64,000 nucleotides of DNA. It comes from Bacteroidia bacterium (GTDB lineage Bacteria > Bacteroidota > Bacteroidia > Bacteroidales > Paludibacteraceae). The stretch's first letter is position 1, and the number at the start of each line of letters is the position of its first letter. The notes under the pieces are model-generated. The model was not told the origin of the DNA. It saw nothing but the letters and a program-made list of their open reading frames with translations, and did no database searches. The position numbers and the translations under genes were made by a program. Shown here one piece after another: positions 60,005 to 64,000 of the stretch. The stretch spans positions 31,304 to 95,303 of the forward strand of contig JAGKVE010000001.1 of NCBI GenBank assembly GCA_021152555.1, given 5' to 3'.

Positions 60005-60241
60005 ATGTCAAAGATTTGTCAAATTACAGGCAAGAAAGCCATGGGCGGCTGCAATGTCTCTCACTCGAAGCGCCACACAAAGAGGACCTTCGACGTGAAC
60101 CTTTTCCGCCGCAAGTTCTACTGGGTAGAACAGGATGTATGGATTGAGCTGAACGTGAGTGCAGCCGGTCTGAGAACTATTAACAAGATTGGCCTCGACA
60201 ACGCCTTGAAGCAGGCGGCTGAGAAGGGCTATCTCTATTAA
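60005..60241 (+). CDS. rpmB: 50S ribosomal protein L28
   Basis: The start at 60005 ([29 protein letters not shown]) matches L28 directly. An upstream in-frame start at 59957 would add residues unlike L28. 78 residues, normal. First gene of a small operon with rpmG and the DUF4295 protein, driven by the promoter at 59906. Confidence 0.95.
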   Translation: MSKICQITGKKAMGGCNVSHSKRHTKRTFDVNLFRRKFYWVEQDVWIELNVSAAGLRTINKIGLDNALKQAAEKGYLY

Positions 60242-60258
60242 ACGAAAGGAGTTGAACA

Positions 60259-60447
60259 ATGGCAAAGAAAACAAAAGAAGCACGCGTACAGGTTATCCTT
60301 GAGTGCACAGAGCAAAAAGCCAGCGGTGTTCCGGGAATGTCTCGTTACATCACCACCAAGAACCGCAAGAACACTCCTGATCGTTTGGAGTTGAAAAAAT
60401 ACAATCCCTTCTTGAAGAAGTACACTATTCACAAAGAGATTAAGTAA
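60259..60447 (+). CDS. rpmG: 50S ribosomal protein L33
   Basis: 62 residues: [57 protein letters not shown] is typical of L33. The zinc-binding cysteine pairs are not present, so this is the Cys-free form. An AGGAG-like sequence lies shortly before the ATG, which is uncommon in this group. Confidence 0.95.
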   Translation: MAKKTKEARVQVILECTEQKASGVPGMSRYITTKNRKNTPDRLELKKYNPFLKKYTIHKEIK

Positions 60448-60478
60448 TTAACCCTAATTTTTAGAAAGGCTTAGAACT

Positions 60479-60631
60479 ATGGCAAAGAAAGCGGTCGCAA
60501 CCCTTCAAACCGGTAACTCCGGACGCGCGCACTCCAAGTGCATCAAGATGGTTAAGTCGCCTAAAACAGGGGCTTACGTCTTCCAAGAGGAAATCGTCCT
60601 CAACGAGAAAGTGAACGAGTTCTTCAAGTAA
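60479..60631 (+). CDS. DUF4295 small basic protein
   Basis: 50 residues, MAKKAVATLQTGNSGRAHSK and so on, ending NEKVNEFFK. Small basic proteins of this type follow rpmG throughout Bacteroidota and are classed as DUF4295. Probably ribosome-linked by its position; the function is not established. A terminator follows 10 bp after the stop. Confidence 0.88.
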   Translation: MAKKAVATLQTGNSGRAHSKCIKMVKSPKTGAYVFQEEIVLNEKVNEFFK

Positions 60632-60640
60632 TTAACAAGA

Positions 60641-60680
60641 AAATGCGTACTAAACCATTATGGATGAGTACGCATTTTTC
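60641..60680 (+). terminator. Terminator of the rpmB operon
   Basis: An 11-bp perfect stem, AAATGCGTACT (60641-60651) / AGTACGCATTT (60667-60677), with a 15-nt loop and a T-tract. Confidence 0.8.
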
Positions 60681-60717
60681 TATTAATAATTATCCGATTT
60701 ATTAGCAATTACACATA

Positions 60718-61641
60718 ATGCTCGGCATTATTATTAACCCTAAGTCCGGGAAAATCACTTTCCGCGCCCAGCGCATCTATCTATGGCACCTGCTTCGCAA
60801 GCGCCATCAGCCTTTTGCCTACCGCGTTACCAAATATGCGGGGCATGCTATCGAACTGGCACGCGAATTAGTGGAAAAGGGCTACGATGAGATTCTGGTT
60901 CTCGGGGGAGACGGAACACTCTCCGAGACCATCAACGGCATCATGCGTTCGACGCTTTCGGCAGAACAGCGCGCACAAATCAAAGTGGGGCTGATGCCGC
61001 GGGGCACGGGAAACGACTGGGGGAGATACTGGAAGCTGACAAAAGATTACAAGGAGTCGCTCCGCCGGTTCTTCGAGGGCGAGGGACATCCGATTGACAT
61101 AGGATGCGTCACCTATTGGCGCAACAACATCGAGCACCACCGCTATTTCATCAACTCCGTAGGTTTCGGCGTGGACCCCTTGACTGTCAAGAAAGCCGAT
61201 GTACTCAAATACTATATCGGCTCTCACCATGTAAACTATCTCTTCGGCCTGATTGCCGCCATCGCGGACCACAAAGCGCAGCATATGATTCTCACGGTTG
61301 ACGGCAAGGAGACGGTCAACGACGCACTATATACGATGAATATCGGAAACGGGCCCTTCTCGGGAGGCGGTATTCGCCAGAACCCGGAGGCAGACCCTCA
61401 GGACGGACTTTTCCATACCATGTTTGTCAAAAAGCCCACCTTCCTGCAAATCCTCAAGGCGCTGCCGAACCTGTTCAACGGCAAACTGACGGAACTGCCT
61501 TTCGTCTATCCTATCTGCGGACGTGAGATTGACATCAATTACCGCAAGCATATTTTGTTTGAAGCCGATGGCATTTTAGAGAACATCATCGGCCCTTGCA
61601 CAGTGACTTGCATCCACCATGCTCTTCAATTCAAATGTTAA
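60718..61641 (+). CDS. Diacylglycerol/lipid kinase family protein
   Basis: The catalytic signature LVLGGDGTLSETINGI (GGDGT near residue 62) and MPRGTGNDWGRYW (near 101) identify the DAGK/YegS family. The C-terminal half carries the usual beta-sandwich (MNIGNGPFSGGGIRQNPEADPQDGLFHTMFV). 307 residues. It phosphorylates a lipid or sphingoid base at the membrane; the exact substrate cannot be read. Its stop lies at the edge of a palindromic repeat region. Confidence 0.9.
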   Translation: MLGIIINPKSGKITFRAQRIYLWHLLRKRHQPFAYRVTKYAGHAIELARELVEKGYDEILVLGGDGTLSETINGIMRSTLSAEQRAQIKVGLMPRGTGNDWGRYWKLTKDYKESLRRFFEGEGHPIDIGCVTYWRNNIEHHRYFINSVGFGVDPLTVKKADVLKYYIGSHHVNYLFGLIAAIADHKAQHMILTVDGKETVNDALYTMNIGNGPFSGGGIRQNPEADPQDGLFHTMFVKKPTFLQILKALPNLFNGKLTELPFVYPICGREIDINYRKHILFEADGILENIIGPCTVTCIHHALQFKC

Positions 61642-61727
61642 GCCTACCCCCTAACAATGTTCTACGGACGGCCACTGGCAGTCCGATCGGGCAAAGCCCT
61701 TCACCCGTAAAGGGAAGGGAGAAATCT
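61640..61727. repeat. Composite palindromic repeat before the AmgK-like gene
   Basis: CCTACCCCCT... and ...AGGGAAGGGAGAAA arms of the C/G-rich family are separated by a central insert containing CGGACGGCCACTGGCAGTCCGATC (an imperfect hairpin) and GGGCAAAGCCC. It forms the whole gap between the two genes. Confidence 0.6.
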
Positions 61728-62744
61728 ATGGAACAGAAGATATTACAACAAGGGAGCAATCGTGTATATACGCGCGAGACGGACTCCGAAGGCCGTTCCG
61801 TCATCCGCGTTGAGGGCACCAACCGCGATGAGAACCGCGCGTTCATCTATATGGCGCGCCATTTTCATGCGCTCGGGCTGCCCGTTCCGCAAGTCTACTC
61901 CGTCGCAGAGGACGGGATGAGTTATACGCAGGAAGATTTAGGCGACACACTCCTCTTCGACGCTATCAGGCACGGCCGTGAGACCGGCTCATTCTCCGGA
62001 GAGGAGCGCACCTTATTAGAGCGCGCGTTACGGGCGCTCGCGCACGTGCAAGTAGAGGGGGCGCAGGATTTTGACTGGACGGTATGCTTCCCCGTGCCGG
62101 AGTTCGATGAGCGGTCTATACGATGGGACCTCAATTATTTCAAATACTGTTTCCTTAAGGCCACCCGGATTGAGTTTTCCGAACCGGACTTGGAGGACGA
62201 TTTTGACCGCATGGTTTCTAATCTTACAGCGGAGCGGTCTGACCGTGAAACGGTCTTACAGCAGAGCGGTCCTACAGCGGAGCGGTCTTTTTTCCTCTAC
62301 CGTGACTTCCAGAGCCGCAACGTCATGATCAGGGACGGGCAGCCGTATTTCATCGACTTTCAGGGAGGTCGCAAAGGGCCCACGCAATACGACGTCGCCT
62401 CTTTCCTTTGGCAGGCGAAAGCGAATATCCCTTCTGCTCTCCGCGACGAACTGATTGACGCCTATCTCGACGAACTGGAGAAAATAGAAATTTCCACTCA
62501 CCACTCACCACTTACCAATAGAGATTCGTGGAAGGAATCTCTCAAGCATTTTGTGCTGTTCCGCACGCTGCAGGTGCTGGGTGCATATGGTTTCCGCGGA
62601 TATTTCGAGCGCAAACAGCATTTTCTGGAGTCCGTTCCGAACGCCATCCGCAACCTGCGGGAACTATTCGCAGCCACCCCCGATTTACAAACCCAATATC
62701 CCTATATCTATGCTATCAGTAACGATTTACTCGTTCTCCTATAA
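61728..62744 (+). CDS. AmgK-like anomeric sugar kinase (aminoglycoside-phosphotransferase fold)
   Basis: Start ATG 61728 (MEQKILQQGSNRVYTRE) is right after the repeat; the earlier in-frame start at 61596 lies within the lipid-kinase gene. The P-loop-like GSNRVY, the catalytic LYRDFQSRNVMI and the metal-binding FIDFQGGRKGP match the APH family, close to N-acetylmuramate kinase AmgK. A MurU-like nucleotidyltransferase gene lies two genes downstream. In-frame insertions: a GACCG element (TAERSDRETVLQQSGPTAERS, residues about 166-186) just before the catalytic loop, and a CCACTCA tract (STHHSPLTN). Confidence 0.83.
   Translation: MEQKILQQGSNRVYTRETDSEGRSVIRVEGTNRDENRAFIYMARHFHALGLPVPQVYSVAEDGMSYTQEDLGDTLLFDAIRHGRETGSFSGEERTLLERALRALAHVQVEGAQDFDWTVCFPVPEFDERSIRWDLNYFKYCFLKATRIEFSEPDLEDDFDRMVSNLTAERSDRETVLQQSGPTAERSFFLYRDFQSRNVMIRDGQPYFIDFQGGRKGPTQYDVASFLWQAKANIPSALRDELIDAYLDELEKIEISTHHSPLTNRDSWKESLKHFVLFRTLQVLGAYGFRGYFERKQHFLESVPNAIRNLRELFAATPDLQTQYPYIYAISNDLLVLL
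62223..62287. repeat. In-frame GACCG modular element in the AmgK-like gene
   Basis: Modules in reverse orientation (CTTACAG...CGGTC), four units, with the hairpin GACCGT-GAA-ACGGTC. Confidence 0.85.
62493..62520. repeat. In-frame CCACTCA heptamer tract in the AmgK-like gene
   Basis: Three to four units, CCACTCA/CCACTTA. Confidence 0.75.
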
Positions 62745-63111
62745 GCGCGGCATACCTGCCGATGAATCCGGAAACGGCGGAGGGTATGTTTTCGATTGCC
62801 GCGGTACCCACAACCCGGGTAAGTACGACGAATACAAACAGCTCACCGGACTCGACCAGCCGGTCATTGATTTTCTGGAGCAAGACGGCGAGATACTGAC
62901 GTTCTTAGAGTCTGTGTACAAAATAACGGACCACCATGTAGAGCGTTTTATCGAACGCGGGTTCAGCCATCTGCAAGTCTCATTCGGCTGCACGGGAGGC
63001 CAACACCGTTCCGTCTATTGCGCCGAGCACCTGGCCAAACACCTGAAGGAGAAATACAATGTCCGAATCCACCTCATTCATAGAGAGCAGGGGATAGATC
63101 GTAAATGGTAA
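62710..63111 (+). CDS. RapZ C-terminal-domain-like protein
   Basis: ATG 62710 gives 133 residues. VTIYSFSYKRGIPADESGNGGGYVFDCRGTHNPGKYDEYK and SFGCTGGQHRSVYCAEHLAKHLKEKY are the hallmarks of the RapZ/YvcJ C-terminal domain. In RapZ this domain binds glucosamine-6-phosphate and RNA; the N-terminal P-loop half is absent. It overlaps the AmgK-like gene by 35 nt, an unusually long overlap, and its stop TAA is within an AAATGGT repeat. Placed between a sugar kinase and a nucleotidyltransferase gene, it may sense or regulate amino-sugar flux. Confidence 0.85.
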   Translation: MLSVTIYSFSYKRGIPADESGNGGGYVFDCRGTHNPGKYDEYKQLTGLDQPVIDFLEQDGEILTFLESVYKITDHHVERFIERGFSHLQVSFGCTGGQHRSVYCAEHLAKHLKEKYNVRIHLIHREQGIDRKW

Positions 63112-63130
63112 ATGACAAATGGTACATGGA
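63105..63130. repeat. AAATGGT/AAATGAC repeat at a gene junction
   Basis: AAATGGT, AAATGAC, AAATGGT in tandem. The unit also appears inside galE (4213-4238, reverse). It contains the stop of the RapZ-like gene and the ATG of the next gene. Confidence 0.75.
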
Positions 63131-63922
63131 TTGATTTTTGCCGCGGGTCTTGGAACCCGTCTCAAGCCGCTGACGGACACGATGCCCAAAGCGCTGGTGC
63201 CGTTGGCAGGCAAACCCTTGCTTCAGTGGCAGGTAGAAAAACTGCGGGACGCGGGAATCAACGATATTGTGGTGAACGTACATCATTTCCCGGACCAAAT
63301 TATAGATACCATCCGCGCCAACGACGGATGGGGCTGTACCATCCGTATCTCCGATGAGCGCGACGCGCTGCTTGATACCGGCGGAGGGTTACGAAAAGCA
63401 TGGAGAGACGGACTTTTCGCAGGTCCGGACGGGCAGGCGGAGGCCGTCCTCGCCTGCAACGTGGATATTCTGTCCAACATTGACCTTCCGGCGTTTTTGC
63501 AAAAAAGCGCGAATTGCCCCCGATATGCCCTCGATAAAAACTCGATTAGTCTCTTGGTGGTATCCGAACGCCAGACGCAGCGCTATCTCTGTTTCGACGA
63601 CCGCGACATGTTGTGCGGATGGATGAATATCACCACGGGCGAAGTAAAGGGCAAGGACGGACGGCATCTCGCTTTTAGCGGCATGCAACTACTCCGCCCC
63701 GATGTGATAAAGAGACTGGATGAGATGAAAGAAGACAAATTTTCGCTGATTGACTTCTATCTGCATCTCTGTGCGGAAAATCAATCCATCAATCCATCAA
63801 TCCATCATTCATCATTCCTCCAATCGTACATACCGGAGAATTACAAAATGATGGATGTCGGAAAAATCAGCCAAATAAATGATGCAGAATTCTTTGCGAA
63901 AATGTTATGCAACATAAAATAA
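63119..63922 (+). CDS. MurU-like sugar-1-phosphate nucleotidyltransferase
   Basis: LIFAAGLGTRLKPLTDTMPKALVPLAGKPLLQWQVEKL is the nucleotide-binding signature. VLACNVDILSNIDL holds the metal Asp, and KDGRHLAFSGMQLLRPDVI is typical of MurNAc-1-phosphate uridylyltransferase MurU. 267 residues. With the AmgK-like kinase it would convert recycled MurNAc to UDP-MurNAc, bypassing de novo synthesis; the substrate is inference. A TCAATCCA tract encodes NQSINPSIHHSSFLQ near residue 221. Confidence 0.85.
   Translation: MVHGLIFAAGLGTRLKPLTDTMPKALVPLAGKPLLQWQVEKLRDAGINDIVVNVHHFPDQIIDTIRANDGWGCTIRISDERDALLDTGGGLRKAWRDGLFAGPDGQAEAVLACNVDILSNIDLPAFLQKSANCPRYALDKNSISLLVVSERQTQRYLCFDDRDMLCGWMNITTGEVKGKDGRHLAFSGMQLLRPDVIKRLDEMKEDKFSLIDFYLHLCAENQSINPSIHHSSFLQSYIPENYKMMDVGKISQINDAEFFAKMLCNIK
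63779..63821. repeat. In-frame TCAATCCA tandem tract in the MurU-like gene
   Basis: Three perfect 8-bp units followed by degenerating TCATTCATCATTCC. The 24-bp triplet keeps the frame. Confidence 0.85.
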
Positions 63923-63940
63923 AAAAAAATTACATATATA

Positions 63941-63972
63941 TTTGGTCATATTAAAAAAAAGTAGTATCTTTG
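63941..63972 (+). promoter_or_regulatory. Promoter for a gene beyond the window edge
   Basis: TTTGG (63941) and TATCTTTG (63965-63972), preceded by TACATATATA. Right after it lies the palindrome ATGGTATAATACCAT (63981-63995), 7-bp arms around one base, in operator position. Confidence 0.6.
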
Positions 63973-64000
63973 CGGCGTAAATGGTATAATACCATATACA

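Overview
The window comes from a Bacteroidota chromosome, most likely order Bacteroidales. Evidence: upstream regions carry the Bacteroidota promoter type (TTG/TTTGC near -33, TAnnTTTG near -7); genes include gldG, BspA-type leucine-rich-repeat proteins, a fibronectin type III secreted protein, a TamL-like lipidated Omp85 protein, DUF5683, and the small DUF4295 protein behind rpmB-rpmG. No rRNA, tRNA, CRISPR array, transposase or phage gene was seen. I could not assign a genus.

Layout. 0-3.4 kb: a truncated secreted FnIII protein and a repeat-rich spacer. 3.4-19 kb: mostly housekeeping and envelope genes (galE, nrnA-like phosphoesterase, SurA-like foldase, gldG, LysM/periplasmic-binding protein, porin, kduI-kduD for uronate catabolism, DUF4861 lipoprotein, heptosyltransferase-like GT9, parA-parB, DUF5683, mltD, MerR). 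19.3-21.8 kb: a large YfhO membrane protein, convergent with a minus-strand surface-glycan block. 21.7-30.4 kb (minus): Kdo genes (kdsD, kdsC), an ispD/tarI-like cytidylyltransferase, then an AT-richer sialic-acid-type cassette (neuB without its C-terminal domain, neuA, a sialyltransferase-like protein, a FAD enzyme, a galactofuranosyltransferase-like protein and another glycosyltransferase). 30.5-34.5 kb (plus): a glycosyltransferase and a complete GDP-heptose set with the HddC nucleotidyltransferase and GmhB phosphatase fused. 34.5-37.7 kb: thiL and thrS.

37.7-44.1 kb is the most unusual region: a protein with three P-loop AAA+ modules, a low-molecular-weight tyrosine phosphatase, a channel-like membrane protein lacking a recognisable selectivity filter, and a protein whose N-terminus looks like the S-4TM pore-forming effector module of CBASS-type defence systems fused to a LicD nucleotidyltransferase-fold domain. 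This is my best candidate for an undescribed system. Two BspA-like LRR proteins follow. 49-64 kb returns to core functions: TrmH-type methyltransferase, TamL, rnhB, sppA, lpxK, an MsbA-like exporter, mnmA, rubrerythrin, rpmB-rpmG-DUF4295, a lipid kinase, and an AmgK-like kinase / RapZ C-terminal-like protein / MurU-like nucleotidyltransferase trio that suggests cell-wall sugar recycling.

The second striking theme is repeats. Many short tandem tracts with mostly 7-bp periods but different sequences (GAGAATT, GTCGAAA, TTTAGAG, GGTGATT, GGACAAA and others) sit directly on stop codons or inside reading frames. Two further families, a modular GACCG...CTGTAA element and a C/G-rich palindrome with core CTCCCCTCAAGGGAGG, are inserted in frame into conserved enzymes (nrnA, trmH, gldG, ispD, mnmA, amgK-like), lengthening the proteins without breaking them.
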